This document shows positions 25,401 through 34,775 of a stretch of DNA of 55,048 bases, piece after piece. Source of the stretch: Saprospiraceae bacterium UBA3362 (GTDB taxonomy: Bacteria > Bacteroidota > Bacteroidia > Chitinophagales > Saprospiraceae); the NCBI GenBank assembly GCA_002360455.1, contig DEQQ01000103.1, positions 1 to 55,048 on the forward strand, in the 5' to 3' direction. The translations under genes were made by a program, and so were the position numbers. Every line of letters begins with the position of its first letter. Position 1 is the stretch's first letter. The notes under the pieces are model-generated. The model worked only from the letters and a program-made list of their open reading frames with translations. It did no database searches and was not told the origin of the DNA.

Positions 25401-26159
25401 GCAACGATTGGAACTTATGATACTTACGGTAACTTAGATTTTGGAACGGTTAAAGGATTCAATTTTACCTATGATTTGAGAAGAACAAATAATTTTGAAT
25501 TTACTGCAGCCTATACGCTTCAATTTGCTGATGGAACAGGATCTGATCCTAACACACAAAGAGGACTCACAGGAAAAGGGATTAACATTCGCAACATATT
25601 CCCATTCACCTACGACGAAAGACATAGGTTCTCTTTCTTGGCTGATTATAGATATGGCGAAGGAAAAAAATATAATGGCCCTAGAATTGCAGGAATTGAT
25701 ATCTTTTCAAATGCCGGAGTAAACTTACAGTTGATCACGGCTTCGGGTAGACCATTCTCTCCCGGTGCGAGCATCACAAGATTTGATGGACAAGGATACT
25801 TAGGTTCTATCAATGGAGCTCGTTTGCCATGGAACTATAATATGGACATCCGTGTAGATAAAAATATTGTTTTGAAGAGATATGAAAATAGAAATCCATT
25901 AAGCGTAAATGTTTATTTCAGAGTTCAGAACTTATTGAATACAAAAAATATTATTGGAGTGTATAGAGGCTCTAAAGATGCAAGGGATGATGGATACTTA
26001 GCTACACCAAGAGGGCAAGTGGATATCAATACCACAAGAACAGTTTATGGTCAAGACAATGTACAGTATTTTATTGATCAATACAATTGGAGACTTTTAG
26101 ATCCAGATAAATTTTCCTTGCCTAGAAGGATGTTTGTTGGAGCAATATTTGAATTTTAA
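22488..26159 (+). CDS. TonB-dependent receptor with N-terminal carboxypeptidase-regulatory-like domain
   Basis: This 1223-residue outer-membrane protein has a signal peptide (1-19). A CarbopepD_reg-type beta-sandwich follows (about 20-105, LTGTVKDKESGEPLINASVL), then a plug domain (about 125-235, with VSIRGGRTDQTVYYLDGIRY). The rest is a 22-strand-type barrel ending in the aromatic FVGAIFEF. Such receptors import large substrates using TonB energy. No SusD partner follows. Instead the next two genes encode a giant secreted protein and a PorV-like protein, so this may work with type IX secretion rather than with glycan uptake. Confidence 0.93.
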   Translation: MKKLLLLAVCVFTASMAFCQTTLTGTVKDKESGEPLINASVLITKSGVLVRGIVTDFDGNFSENLEPGTYDVEIKYSGYQSQKMKGILVKAGKANPVTFEMANESQNLEEIVIKEYKVPIIDKDNTAQGATITSEQIRNLPTKNVNGIVAVSAGASSIDAGDVSIRGGRTDQTVYYLDGIRYTGRSIPASEIEQLQVITGGIEAQYGDVAGGIVSQTSKGPSSKHSGGLELETSQFLDAYGYNLISGNVSGPIWKKRDSVTKVERTIIGYRLSVQVNDFKDDDPPAYGVYRAKESTIQRLSKDPISLFRGTQFVTGQFLDPEKDVEFIKFNPGEENKTRDFIGKLDFKPTSNIDFSVTGVYATVNDRFTPGVNGESDGVGETIGNGSWTLLNWNHNPYRKTDTYRGLFRFRHKLGRTRAVDASEDASTANLSPISNFYYTLQGGYENILETSQDPIHKNNFFNYGFVGKFDRSWEPAYDQQSGDHVGYVPLVRGYTDGTINPVFTAYNKILPVGNAAFNIEAYNAFNGQLLTSNTTLWTGLHTNVGSIYNRFTKSDDEIITAQLTSGFDLTPRGNSNSRHNIQFGFLFEQRIDRGYTLTPFELWRTGRLLANNHITGIDTTCVAYYDTLGRPVFCGLISPNPEARFYKELRRVINPSGDQEKLAKEYVNIDQLDPSQLSLGMFSSRELTDQSLVGFRGYDYQGNKLSRGVKFEDFFKRDANGNYSYLVAPNTPIYAAGYVQDKFTYKDIIFRVGVRADYYDANTKVIKDQYSLYDILGAKTFHEKFGGNKPGNIGDDYKVYTNSEGGSSVKAYRYGNNWYFPNGTLANSSSSIFGENNLVFPSYLQPSDSLRSIRGNYFIVDNSFEDYKPQVNIMPRIAFSFPISDDANFFAHYDILTQRPTSNSFVSPLQYLYWDLAGRTPAENGNLKPSRTVDYEVGFQQKLSSSSGLKISAYYKELRDMIQRTTLSKVATIGTYDTYGNLDFGTVKGFNFTYDLRRTNNFEFTAAYTLQFADGTGSDPNTQRGLTGKGINIRNIFPFTYDERHRFSFLADYRYGEGKKYNGPRIAGIDIFSNAGVNLQLITASGRPFSPGASITRFDGQGYLGSINGARLPWNYNMDIRVDKNIVLKRYENRNPLSVNVYFRVQNLLNTKNIIGVYRGSKDARDDGYLATPRGQVDINTTRTVYGQDNVQYFIDQYNWRLLDPDKFSLPRRMFVGAIFEF

Positions 26160-26185
26160 TGTTTAACTCTTTAATTTTTTAGAAA

Positions 26186-29100
26186 ATGAAAAAAATTCAA
26201 TATACTTTTTTACTGATCATACTTCTTATGTCAGTAAGTACTTGGGCAAGGCAGCCGGAAAAAAATATCACTAATGAAGCTCCCAAAACGAGCAAATTAA
26301 AGCCAAGAGCTTCTTGTGATCCTGCTACTAAACAATATGATCTAGAAATCAATAATGTTAGAGCAAGATTATTGAATGGAGGTGACGTTTGGTGGGATTT
26401 GAATGCCGGTCGTTATGTTATTCCAAAAGTTGTTCCCGGATCCGGAAAAAAAGAGGTTTCCTCTCTATTTGCAGGAGCAGTATGGGTAGGAGGTTATACT
26501 CCTGCAGGGGCTTTAAAAATGATGGCCCAAACTTATAGATCTGCTACTCGTAATGATTGTTGGCCGGGACCAATTGATGATAAAATTTTTACAACTACTG
26601 AAAAAGATTGTAGAGATTGGGATAATTTTTTCGTTGTTAAAGGAAAGAATGTTACCAATCATATTAAACATTGGAAAGAGGCACAAGCAGCGGGATTGGA
26701 CAAAATTGATGAGGGATTAATCCCTGAGGATTTGCTTTTTTATCCTGGTCGAGGAAATGCTAGATTCGAATCCAGATATAAATTTGAGCTGCCTGACCTT
26801 AGACAAGGTCTTGGATCGTTTTATGAGGATCCCACTAGCGGACATAAAAATGGGCGTTATGAACCCGAATATGGAGAATATCCCGATATCAATATCAGAG
26901 GTTGTAAATCTGGAATTTATGGAGACGAAATGGCATTTTGGATTTACAATGATGAAGGAGCAGGAGGAATTCATACGAACTCAGGAGGAGACCCAATTCG
27001 TATGGAAGTGCAAGTTCAAGCCTTCGCATTCCAAACCGGCGATCAAATAAATGACATGAGCTTCTACCGCTACAAGTTGATTAACAGAGCAAGTGAAGAT
27101 ATTCAAGATTGTTACTTTGCTGTTTGGACAGACCCGGATTTAGGCTGTTTTTCGGATGATTACGTTGGTTGTTTTCCAAAGGAGGAGTTGATGTTTATCT
27201 ACAATATTGATGCTACAGATGGAAGCAATGGTTGTAATTGCGGTACGGTAAATACTTATTGTAATGACGTTCCGGTGCTGGGTATTGACTATTTTCGTGG
27301 TCCTTTAGGCCCAAAAGTTTTTGATCGCGACAGTATAGGCACGATTAAAAAAGACAATAATGGGAATCCAATTTTATTAGAGCCTATACCTGGTACTGGT
27401 CAATTAGACACCTTTGTTGAAATCGGAATGTCTTCCTTTATGTATTATAATGGATTAGGATTGGGAGGAAACCCTCCACCGGGAACAACAGACCCTACAA
27501 ATTCAAATCAATATTACAATTATCTAGTAGGCAGATGGGCTGATGGAGATCCTTTAACCAAAGGCGGTGTCGGAAAAAACCCGGGCTCAACCAATACTAC
27601 CAGATATGCTTTTCCTGATGAACCTAATAATTCTACAGGTTGGAGTATGTGCACTGCTTCTGCGGGAGAAGGAGATAGAAGAACCCTTCAAGCCTCCGGG
27701 CCAATGTTGTTAACTCCGGGTGCTGTAAATGAACTTATTGTGGGAGTGGTCTGGGTGGCAGATCAGGTGTACCCTTGTCCAAGCTTGAGTGAGTTGCTTG
27801 AAGCAGATGTTCTAGCTCAAGATTTGTTTGATAATTGTTTTGAATTGAAGAATGGTCCCGATGCTCCAAATGTTGATTTTGTAGAATTGGATAAAGAACT
27901 CATTTTATTAATAAATCCGGATAAAGGTTCTAATAATTTTAATACTGTTCCTGAAGACTATAGTGAAGCCGGATTGGGAATTCCTCCGGGTCAGGATTCT
28001 TTATTCCGTTTTGAAGGGTATAGGATATTTCAAGTTTCCGGCCCCGATGTTTCATTGAATGAAAATACAATATCAGATCCAACCCTGGTACGCGAAATAG
28101 CAACCGTTGACTTAAAGAACAACATTAAAAAACTGTACAACTGGGTTGCGACTCCTAACCCAACTCCGGGTCATCCAAAAGATAAAGTTTTTTATCCGGT
28201 AGAGAAAGTTGCGGGAACAGATGTGGGGATAAAACATTCTTTTAAAATCACCGAGGATCAATTTGCATTAAGCAGTAGGACATTGGTAAATCATAAAAAA
28301 TATTATTTTATTGCAATTGCTTATGGTTACAATAATTATAAATCATTTGATATTGATAATCAAGATGGTCAAAGAATGCAATATTGCCCGGGCAGAAGAA
28401 ATATTGGTCCCGAAGGAGACGGCAAACCTTATATTGCAATACCAAGACCACAAGTTTATGAGGAGCTAAACTCAAAGTACGGAGATGGAGTAGAGATTAC
28501 AAGATTAGACGGAGTAGGTTTAGGTCATAACTTTGTGAGATTAAAGTCTGACATGTATGATAAATTACTTGATGGCTCTTATAAGGGATCCATCACATAT
28601 CAGGCTGGATCTGGCCCATTCGAAGTAAAAGTGATTAACCCATTACAGGTAAAAAATGGCAGATTTGAACTAAAATATATCGATGCCAATCCAAAAAATA
28701 ATAAATTGGATTTGCCTGTAACTTGGAAATTGACTAACCTTGATAATCCGGCAGACTCAATCAAATCTGATGTAGATATCAACAAAATAAATGAACAGCT
28801 CATTCCTAAATATGGAATCTCCATTTCGATATCACAAACTGAAGAATGTGGAAAAAATCCAACAGTGGATAATGGAATTATTGGAGATGGCTTAGAATAT
28901 GAGTACAAGAATCCTGATGGTCCAAGATGGTACATAGCGCAGCCGGACAATGATCAGTTTGTGAATAACTTTATTCAAACCCAATTGCCAAGTCAGTTGT
29001 ACTATTTAGACCCACAACAACTCTTCAGTAATCTTGGAGATGGAGATTTAAATGGTACATGGTATCCTTATCGTATGACAAAGGATTCTGTAATTGTTTC

Positions 29101-30283
29101 TCCGGCCTGGAACAATCCAAGAAACGAAACATTCAGAGGGACAAACAGATTGGATTCATTAAATAATGTCGATATAGTTTTTACCAGCGACAAATCCAAA
29201 TGGTCTAGGTGTATAGTGATCGAAACTTGGAATCCATATGAAAGAGGATCCAATGTTGAGCCATTTACAGGCAGAAAGAATTTTGACGTTAAGACCAATC
29301 CTTCTGTAGATAAATACGATAAGGATGGAGATGGATATGCTGATCCTGATAACAGCAATACTACAGGATTTGGTTGGTTTCCCGGCTATGCAGTAGATGT
29401 AGAAACTGGACAGAGGGTGAACATTTTCTTTGGAGAAAATTCATACTATGGCAATGATTTGCCGGATTGTTTGAAAGATAAAAAAGGAGTTGGAAATGAT
29501 ATGATGTGGAATCCGACAGATCAAGTTTTCAATAATGCAGGTGACGGTTGTGATGTACAGTCTCCTTTGGCAATTGTGCTTGGAGGTCATCATTATATTT
29601 ATGTGACAAGGACTCCTTATGATTCTTGTAAAGCGATAAAGACACAAATCAATGCATCTGCTATTGCCACTCAAAAGAGAGCATTTGAAGTATTGACCTG
29701 GTGTTCTATGGCAGCTCTTTATCCGGGAACTTCGCTCAACGCACTTGGCTCAACGGAGACCGGATTGATCCCGAATGACTTAGTCATTAGATTAAGAGTA
29801 GACAATCCATACAATGTTCATATTGGAACAGGGTCTAATTCCGGACACGGTCTTTATCAATTTGAAATTCAAGGTAAGGAGGCCAAAAAAATAAGCAGTG
29901 CAGAAGAAGTTTCGTCTGCTTTGGACAATGTAAATGTTGTACCTAATCCTTATTATGGGTTCTCAAATTATGAAACAGGACAATATAGCAACATTGTAAA
30001 AATCACAAATCTTCCTGCTAAATGCGAGATCAATATATTCTCAATAGACGGTAAGTTTATTAAACAATATAAGCGTGATGAGGTGCCTCAAAAAGTAGTG
30101 GGCTCAAGAGGAATCTCGGAGAAGCAAATCTACCCTGACGTAGAATGGGATTTAACCAATTTCAAAGGAATCCCAATAGCATCCGGAGCTTACTTGATCC
30201 ATATCAAAGAAGGCAATACAGGAGAAGAAAAAATTGTGAAATGGTTTGGCTTGGCTCGTAAATTCGATCCTTCCGGATTATAA
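26186..30283 (+). CDS. Very large secreted protein with C-terminal sorting-type domain
   Basis: This 1365-residue protein has a signal peptide (to about residue 21, STWA). The long body contains many cysteines (for example NGCNCGTVNTYC) and an Asp-rich, calcium-binding-like stretch (DKYDKDGDGYADPDNS). The C-terminal 110 residues have the layout of a T9SS/FlgD-like sorting domain (VVPNPYYGFSNYE, then GAYLIHIKEGNTG). It starts 26 bp after the TonB receptor gene and is followed by a PorV-like gene, so the three probably form one operon. It is probably exposed at the cell surface. Its function is unknown. Confidence 0.82.
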   Translation: MKKIQYTFLLIILLMSVSTWARQPEKNITNEAPKTSKLKPRASCDPATKQYDLEINNVRARLLNGGDVWWDLNAGRYVIPKVVPGSGKKEVSSLFAGAVWVGGYTPAGALKMMAQTYRSATRNDCWPGPIDDKIFTTTEKDCRDWDNFFVVKGKNVTNHIKHWKEAQAAGLDKIDEGLIPEDLLFYPGRGNARFESRYKFELPDLRQGLGSFYEDPTSGHKNGRYEPEYGEYPDINIRGCKSGIYGDEMAFWIYNDEGAGGIHTNSGGDPIRMEVQVQAFAFQTGDQINDMSFYRYKLINRASEDIQDCYFAVWTDPDLGCFSDDYVGCFPKEELMFIYNIDATDGSNGCNCGTVNTYCNDVPVLGIDYFRGPLGPKVFDRDSIGTIKKDNNGNPILLEPIPGTGQLDTFVEIGMSSFMYYNGLGLGGNPPPGTTDPTNSNQYYNYLVGRWADGDPLTKGGVGKNPGSTNTTRYAFPDEPNNSTGWSMCTASAGEGDRRTLQASGPMLLTPGAVNELIVGVVWVADQVYPCPSLSELLEADVLAQDLFDNCFELKNGPDAPNVDFVELDKELILLINPDKGSNNFNTVPEDYSEAGLGIPPGQDSLFRFEGYRIFQVSGPDVSLNENTISDPTLVREIATVDLKNNIKKLYNWVATPNPTPGHPKDKVFYPVEKVAGTDVGIKHSFKITEDQFALSSRTLVNHKKYYFIAIAYGYNNYKSFDIDNQDGQRMQYCPGRRNIGPEGDGKPYIAIPRPQVYEELNSKYGDGVEITRLDGVGLGHNFVRLKSDMYDKLLDGSYKGSITYQAGSGPFEVKVINPLQVKNGRFELKYIDANPKNNKLDLPVTWKLTNLDNPADSIKSDVDINKINEQLIPKYGISISISQTEECGKNPTVDNGIIGDGLEYEYKNPDGPRWYIAQPDNDQFVNNFIQTQLPSQLYYLDPQQLFSNLGDGDLNGTWYPYRMTKDSVIVSPAWNNPRNETFRGTNRLDSLNNVDIVFTSDKSKWSRCIVIETWNPYERGSNVEPFTGRKNFDVKTNPSVDKYDKDGDGYADPDNSNTTGFGWFPGYAVDVETGQRVNIFFGENSYYGNDLPDCLKDKKGVGNDMMWNPTDQVFNNAGDGCDVQSPLAIVLGGHHYIYVTRTPYDSCKAIKTQINASAIATQKRAFEVLTWCSMAALYPGTSLNALGSTETGLIPNDLVIRLRVDNPYNVHIGTGSNSGHGLYQFEIQGKEAKKISSAEEVSSALDNVNVVPNPYYGFSNYETGQYSNIVKITNLPAKCEINIFSIDGKFIKQYKRDEVPQKVVGSRGISEKQIYPDVEWDLTNFKGIPIASGAYLIHIKEGNTGEEKIVKWFGLARKFDPSGL

Positions 30284-30295
30284 AAATTTAAATCA

Positions 30296-30333
30296 GACCT
30301 CTTGCTTTGTTTTAGAGGCAAGAGGTCATTTTA
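30296..30333 (+). terminator. Hairpin between the giant secreted protein gene and the PorV-like gene
   Basis: GACCTCTTGC (30296-30305) and GCAAGAGGTC (30318-30327) form a perfect 10-bp stem followed by ATTTTAT. The short T-run suggests partial termination, which would lower expression of the PorV-like gene relative to the genes upstream. Confidence 0.6.
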
Positions 30334-30359
30334 TCAAAACCTACTAAATATCATTCAAT

Positions 30360-31394
30360 ATGAATAAATTGTTACTTTCATTTATTACACTTTTGGCCGG
30401 ATTGAGCATCAGCTTTGCAGGGAATCCAGATCGTCAAGGAGAAGCGGGAGCATACGAGTTGTTGATGAATCCATGGGCAAGGTCTGCAGGAGTAAACGCG
30501 CTTAACGGTGCCAGTGTAAAAGGTGTAGAAGCTCTGTTTGTAAATCCGGCAGGGCTGAGTAGAATTACAAAAACTGAAGTTGGTTTTTCTCATTCAAGAT
30601 GGCTTGTGCCAAGTGGGCTCTCTCTTAATGCACTAGGGATTGCGCAAAGAGTTGGAAAAAGTGGAGTTTTAGGAATTGGATTAACTTCTTTAGGCTTTGG
30701 TGATATAAGAGTGACCACTACCAATAACCCAGAAGGAACAGGAGCAACTTATAGTCCTAATTTCTTCAATATTGGAATAGGCTACTCTCATAATTTTGCG
30801 GACAAGGTGACTGTAGCAGTGTTGTTTAGAGGTATATCAGAAGCTATTCAGGATGTTTCTGCTTTTGGCTTCGGTATAGACGCCGGAGTTCAGTATGTGG
30901 CAGGACAAGATAATCAGTTCAAATTGGGAATCGCATTAAAGAATATAGGATCTCCTATGAGATTTAGCGGAGAAGGATTGTCCAAACAGTTAATCTCTGA
31001 GGCCGGACATGTTTTGACTTATGACGTCAGATTAAGTAAGTTTGAGTTGCCATCATTATTAAATATTTCCCTCTCTTATGATTTCAACTTTAGCAATTTT
31101 TTGAAACTAACTCCAATGGCTAATTTTACCTCCAACTCGTTTGGAAGAGATGAAGTGGGTGCCGGCGTAGAATTGGATTTTGGAAAATACTTTATGCTTA
31201 GAGGCGCTTATACTTATGAAATAGGAGACAAAACCACAGCATTGCCGGGTGTTTATACCGGACTAAGTGCAGGATTGACATTAAGCACTCCTATGAAGAA
31301 GAAAAGTGATAATATGATCAACTTTGATTATGCTTATAGAGCTACGAATCCATTTCAAGGAACTCACAACCTTGGAGTTCGATTATCATTCTAA
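30360..31394 (+). CDS. PorV/PorQ-family outer-membrane protein
   Basis: This 344-residue beta-barrel protein has a signal peptide (1-20, LSISFAG). It carries the family pattern GAYELLMNPWARSAGVNALNG followed by LFVNPAGLSRI, typical of PorV/PorQ (UPF0164) proteins. PorV shuttles T9SS cargo to the attachment complex at the outer membrane. Its position after a TonB receptor and a large cargo-like protein suggests a dedicated partner. It may instead be a paralogue and not the main PorV of the secretion system. Confidence 0.85.
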   Translation: MNKLLLSFITLLAGLSISFAGNPDRQGEAGAYELLMNPWARSAGVNALNGASVKGVEALFVNPAGLSRITKTEVGFSHSRWLVPSGLSLNALGIAQRVGKSGVLGIGLTSLGFGDIRVTTTNNPEGTGATYSPNFFNIGIGYSHNFADKVTVAVLFRGISEAIQDVSAFGFGIDAGVQYVAGQDNQFKLGIALKNIGSPMRFSGEGLSKQLISEAGHVLTYDVRLSKFELPSLLNISLSYDFNFSNFLKLTPMANFTSNSFGRDEVGAGVELDFGKYFMLRGAYTYEIGDKTTALPGVYTGLSAGLTLSTPMKKKSDNMINFDYAYRATNPFQGTHNLGVRLSF

Positions 31395-31442
31395 TTTTCG
31401 GAACTTTTTGAGCTAAACAAACGTTAAAAAGAAAATACTTGC

Positions 31443-31486
31443 AAAGAACGTTTTCCTGCTAAGGAAAGCGTTCTTTTGTTTTTATC
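31443..31486 (+). terminator. Terminator after the PorV-like gene
   Basis: AAAGAACG (31443-31450) pairs with CGTTCTTT (31469-31476), with additional inner pairing TTTCC/GGAAA. A T-rich tail (TTGTTTTT) follows. Confidence 0.8.
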
Positions 31487-31507
31487 AAACTTTTTTAATT
31501 ATTTTTT

Positions 31508-31978
31508 ATGAATCCAACATACATGACCCAAGAAGGTTATGACAAAATAAAAGCAGAGCTAGACCATTTAAAAAGTACTGGCAGACAGGAGGTTGCGAAG
31601 GCTATAGCCGAAGCAAGAGAAAAAGGAGACCTGTCTGAGAACGCAGAATATCATGCTGCAAAAGACGCTCAAGGTATGCTAGAATTAAAAATTAATGATT
31701 TGGAGCTTAAAATATCCAATGTGAGAATATTGGATCAGTCTCAAATAGATACTTCCAAAGTAACCATGATGACTCATGTAAAGCTCAAAAATCATAAGGT
31801 TAATAAAGAAATCACCTATCAGATTGTGGCTGAGGCAGAAGCAGACCTTAAGGCAGGTAAAATCTCTGTCAACTCTCCTATTGGACAGGGTTTGTTAGGA
31901 AAGACTGTGGGAGAAAAAGCCAATATCAAAACTCCCGCCGGAGAGATGATTTTAGAAGTTTTGCAAATTACAGCATAA
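31508..31978 (+). CDS. greA: Transcription elongation factor GreA
   Basis: This 156-residue protein stimulates RNA cleavage by backtracked RNA polymerase. The N-terminal coiled coil carries the acidic tip REKGDLSENAEYHAAKD (about 37-53). The C-terminal FKBP-like domain ends with GEMILEVLQI. The stop codon overlaps the start of the HIT gene (TAATG), so the two are translationally coupled. Confidence 0.97.
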   Translation: MNPTYMTQEGYDKIKAELDHLKSTGRQEVAKAIAEAREKGDLSENAEYHAAKDAQGMLELKINDLELKISNVRILDQSQIDTSKVTMMTHVKLKNHKVNKEITYQIVAEAEADLKAGKISVNSPIGQGLLGKTVGEKANIKTPAGEMILEVLQITA

Positions 31979-32370
31979 TGGCAACTCTATTTACAAAGAT
32001 AATAAACGGAGAAATTCCCTGTTATAAGGTAGCAGAAACAGAACATTGTTTTGCATTTTTAGACATTAAGCCTCTGGCTAAAGGACATACGTTAGTGATC
32101 CCAAAATTTGAGGTTGATTATTATTTTGAACTGCCCAATGATCATTTTATTGAACTGAATTTGTTTTCTAAACAATTGGCTACAGCAATAAAAAAAGTTG
32201 TCCCTTGCATTAAAGTTGGAGTCTCTGTTATTGGGCTGGAAGTGCCTCATGCTCATCTCCACTTGGTGCCATTAAACCAAATTGGGGATTTGAATTTCAG
32301 CCTGCCTCGCAAAGAATTTTCTATTGAAGAATATACCGAAACAGCAGCAGCAATTCGGTCGGCATTATAA
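31978..32370 (+). CDS. HIT-family nucleotide hydrolase
   Basis: This 130-residue protein contains the histidine triad VPHAHLHLVP (H-x-H-x-H) near 89-98 and the N-terminal TKIINGEIPCYKV signature of HinT-type proteins. Such enzymes hydrolyse nucleoside phosphoramidates or adenylates. It overlaps greA by one base. Confidence 0.95.
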   Translation: MATLFTKIINGEIPCYKVAETEHCFAFLDIKPLAKGHTLVIPKFEVDYYFELPNDHFIELNLFSKQLATAIKKVVPCIKVGVSVIGLEVPHAHLHLVPLNQIGDLNFSLPRKEFSIEEYTETAAAIRSAL

Positions 32371-32563
32371 GATGGAAACGGTATTAAGCTCTAGTTGAAC
32401 CACTCATCAAGATTGTGGCAAAGCCCTGATCTATCCTTTTATTATATCCGAATTAAACAATGGAATTGGACATGGTTAAATCCGTGTTAAATACTTTTTT
32501 ATAAAAATACTTTTTTTTTGTGCAGCGTTTTCTTCTTATTCACGTATAATAAATGTTAGAAAA

Positions 32564-33808
32564 ATGAAAAAAATACTAGCAAATGTTCTTTCAGGTTTTT
32601 TTGGAGGAATTCTTATTGTAGCTGCTTTTTTAGTGTATCAACAAAGTCAAAACACTAAGGAGAGATCTATTAATTTGAATCCTTTTGCACAGCCGGTCAA
32701 TGAAAATTCAAGTCCTACGGTAGGCCCTGATTTTTCTGCAGCCGCCGATAAAGCTCTTCAGGTAGTCGTACAAATTAATGCTCAAGAAAGCGATCAGTTG
32801 GTTAAACAGAAACAGGATCAATTAAATAAACAATACAGAGATCCATTTCAAGATCATCCGTTTTTCAGAGAATTTGATTTGAGAGGATTTGGATTCGGGA
32901 CACCATATTATAATCAAAAAAAGGGTTCCGGAAGTGGAGTTATTGTTTCGCAAGATGGGTATATTGTGACCAATAATCATGTGGTTGAATTTGCAGATGA
33001 TATCGAAGTGATATTGAAAGATGAGCGAAAATTCAAAGCTAAAAAAATAGGTACAGACCCAAGAACCGATCTTGCAGTTTTAAAAATAGAATCAACAGGA
33101 TTGCCAATTCTTGAAACAGCCAATTCGGATCAAATAAAAATCGGTGAATGGGTATTGGCAGTTGGAAATCCATTTGGATATTTAACAAGTACTGTTACTG
33201 CAGGTATCGTGAGTGCAAAGGGGAGAGACCTTAATATGCAGCTTCCTCAAGAGGATGACAGCCAGTATTTCAATCCTTACGGTTCCAACAGTCAAAATCC
33301 TTCAACCCAAATGATCGAAGAGTTTATTCAGACAGACGCAGCAGTAAATCCGGGAAATAGTGGCGGAGCTCTGGTAGATTCTTATGGTAGATTGGTAGGA
33401 ATTAACAGTGCGATTGCCTCCAAAACAGGATATTATTCAGGATATAGTTTTGCAATACCTATAAATCTCGTAAATAAAATTACGAAAGAATTAATTTCTA
33501 CAGGAAATTTCGAACGCGGAAGACTGGGAGTTTCAGTTTCAAATTTAGATGAAGAAAAGAAAAAAGAATTGAACCTTTCTTTCTCTGAAGGCGTTGTTAT
33601 TGAAACGATGGAGGACAATAGTTCTGCCAAATACGCAGGATTATTACCTAATGATGTGATAACCAAAATCAATGGTAAATCCATTAAAAATTATGATGAC
33701 TTACTTAAGGTAGTTGGTTTAACCAAAGTTGGTGAGACTCTCAATGTTACTATAGTAAGAGATGGAGTGACGAAAGAAGTTCCTGTTCGTATAAGAAAGG
33801 GGATTTAA
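32564..33808 (+). CDS. Deg/HtrA-family periplasmic serine protease
   Basis: This 414-residue protein has an N-terminal membrane anchor or signal (about 5-25). The trypsin-like catalytic triad is His139 (VTNNHVV), Asp169 (RTDLAVL) and Ser266 (NPGNSGGAL). One PDZ domain lies at about 315-405 (AKYAGLLPNDVITKINGKSI). DegP has two PDZ domains, so this is closer to DegS in layout, although the segment around 78-118 rich in Gln, Phe and Tyr is DegP-like. It degrades or guards misfolded envelope proteins. Confidence 0.95.
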   Translation: MKKILANVLSGFFGGILIVAAFLVYQQSQNTKERSINLNPFAQPVNENSSPTVGPDFSAAADKALQVVVQINAQESDQLVKQKQDQLNKQYRDPFQDHPFFREFDLRGFGFGTPYYNQKKGSGSGVIVSQDGYIVTNNHVVEFADDIEVILKDERKFKAKKIGTDPRTDLAVLKIESTGLPILETANSDQIKIGEWVLAVGNPFGYLTSTVTAGIVSAKGRDLNMQLPQEDDSQYFNPYGSNSQNPSTQMIEEFIQTDAAVNPGNSGGALVDSYGRLVGINSAIASKTGYYSGYSFAIPINLVNKITKELISTGNFERGRLGVSVSNLDEEKKKELNLSFSEGVVIETMEDNSSAKYAGLLPNDVITKINGKSIKNYDDLLKVVGLTKVGETLNVTIVRDGVTKEVPVRIRKGI

Positions 33809-33885
33809 TTTCTCCTTTTAATTAGAAGTTTATATTTAGCCTTTTGTAGCTTTCTATAAAGTTGGTTTTTCGTTTTGTTTGAAGG

Positions 33886-33916
33886 TCCCGGCCAAAAGTT
33901 GGTCGGGATTTTTTTT
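33886..33916 (+). terminator. Terminator after the Deg protease gene
   Basis: TCCCGGCCAA (33886-33895) and TTGGTCGGGA (33899-33908) form a strong stem (one G-T pair) with a 3-base loop, followed by eight T. Confidence 0.9.
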
Positions 33917-33960
33917 GTCCACTTCCGTCCTAATTCGCATCCAGTCTTGAATAAAACCTA

Positions 33961-33968
33961 TAAATTTG
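33961..33968 (+). promoter_or_regulatory. lspA promoter -7 element
   Basis: TAAATTTG matches TAnnTTTG and ends 7 bp before the lspA ATG. The expected 5' leader is only a few nucleotides. Confidence 0.55.
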
Positions 33969-33975
33969 TGCCCTA

Positions 33976-34662
33976 ATGAATCCAAATAAGTACAGACTAG
34001 CAGCCATTATCACCATTTTTTTAGTGTTGTTCATTGATCAATCCAGTAAAATTTGGGTGAAACTTAATATGGAAATGGGCGAAGAAATACTCATTTTTGG
34101 CCAATCCTGGGCAAAAATTAAATTTATTGAAAATGAAGGAATGGCTTTCGGATTAAGTTTAGGAGGAACTTGGGGCAAGATAGCCTTGAGTGTTTTTCGT
34201 GTAGTTGCCGTTGGCTTTCTATTTTATATTTTGAAGAGTTTGATTCAGAGTAAAGAAAGAATTGGGGTCATCATTGCTTTTTCTATGATTTTGGCAGGGG
34301 CTCTTGGTAACATTATTGATAGCGCAATTTATGGAATTGTGTTTTCCGATTCGCATTATCACGGCGGAATTGCCAGCCTGTTTCCAGAAGGAGGAGGATA
34401 CGCTCCCTTTTTAATGGGGAAAGTAGTAGACATGTTGTACTTCCCGATGGCTCATGGACATTTTCCAAGCTGGAGCCCAATATGGCCTGGAGAAGAATTT
34501 GAGTTTTTTAATTCTATTTTCAATGTGGCAGATTCCAGTATTTTTTGTGGAATTTGCATTTTTCTAATTTTCTATAGGGATTTTTTTAATCATCCAAAAG
34601 TTGAATCCCAAGAATTGACACAGGATAAGCTCGAGACTCCAGCAGATAAAATACCTGAATAA
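33976..34662 (+). CDS. lspA: Lipoprotein signal peptidase II
   Basis: This 228-residue inner-membrane aspartic protease cleaves prolipoprotein signal peptides. It has four hydrophobic helices. The catalytic aspartates are Asp115 (GALGNIIDSAIY) and Asp186 (FNVADSSIF), and the conserved ENEGMAFGL at 52-60 and VVDMLYF at 150-156 are present. The C-terminal 25 residues are a hydrophilic tail. The ATG lies 7 bp downstream of a promoter element, so the mRNA is nearly leaderless. Several predicted lipoproteins in this window would be its substrates. Confidence 0.96.
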   Translation: MNPNKYRLAAIITIFLVLFIDQSSKIWVKLNMEMGEEILIFGQSWAKIKFIENEGMAFGLSLGGTWGKIALSVFRVVAVGFLFYILKSLIQSKERIGVIIAFSMILAGALGNIIDSAIYGIVFSDSHYHGGIASLFPEGGGYAPFLMGKVVDMLYFPMAHGHFPSWSPIWPGEEFEFFNSIFNVADSSIFCGICIFLIFYRDFFNHPKVESQELTQDKLETPADKIPE

Positions 34663-34775
34663 CTCAAAGGCTTGACCAATCTTCGGAGAAGTGAAGTAAA
34701 CCTTTAATCCGGATTGACAAATTGATTTTTCAATTTCAATAATCAAATTGTCTTAAATAAAAACAAAGCTGTATT

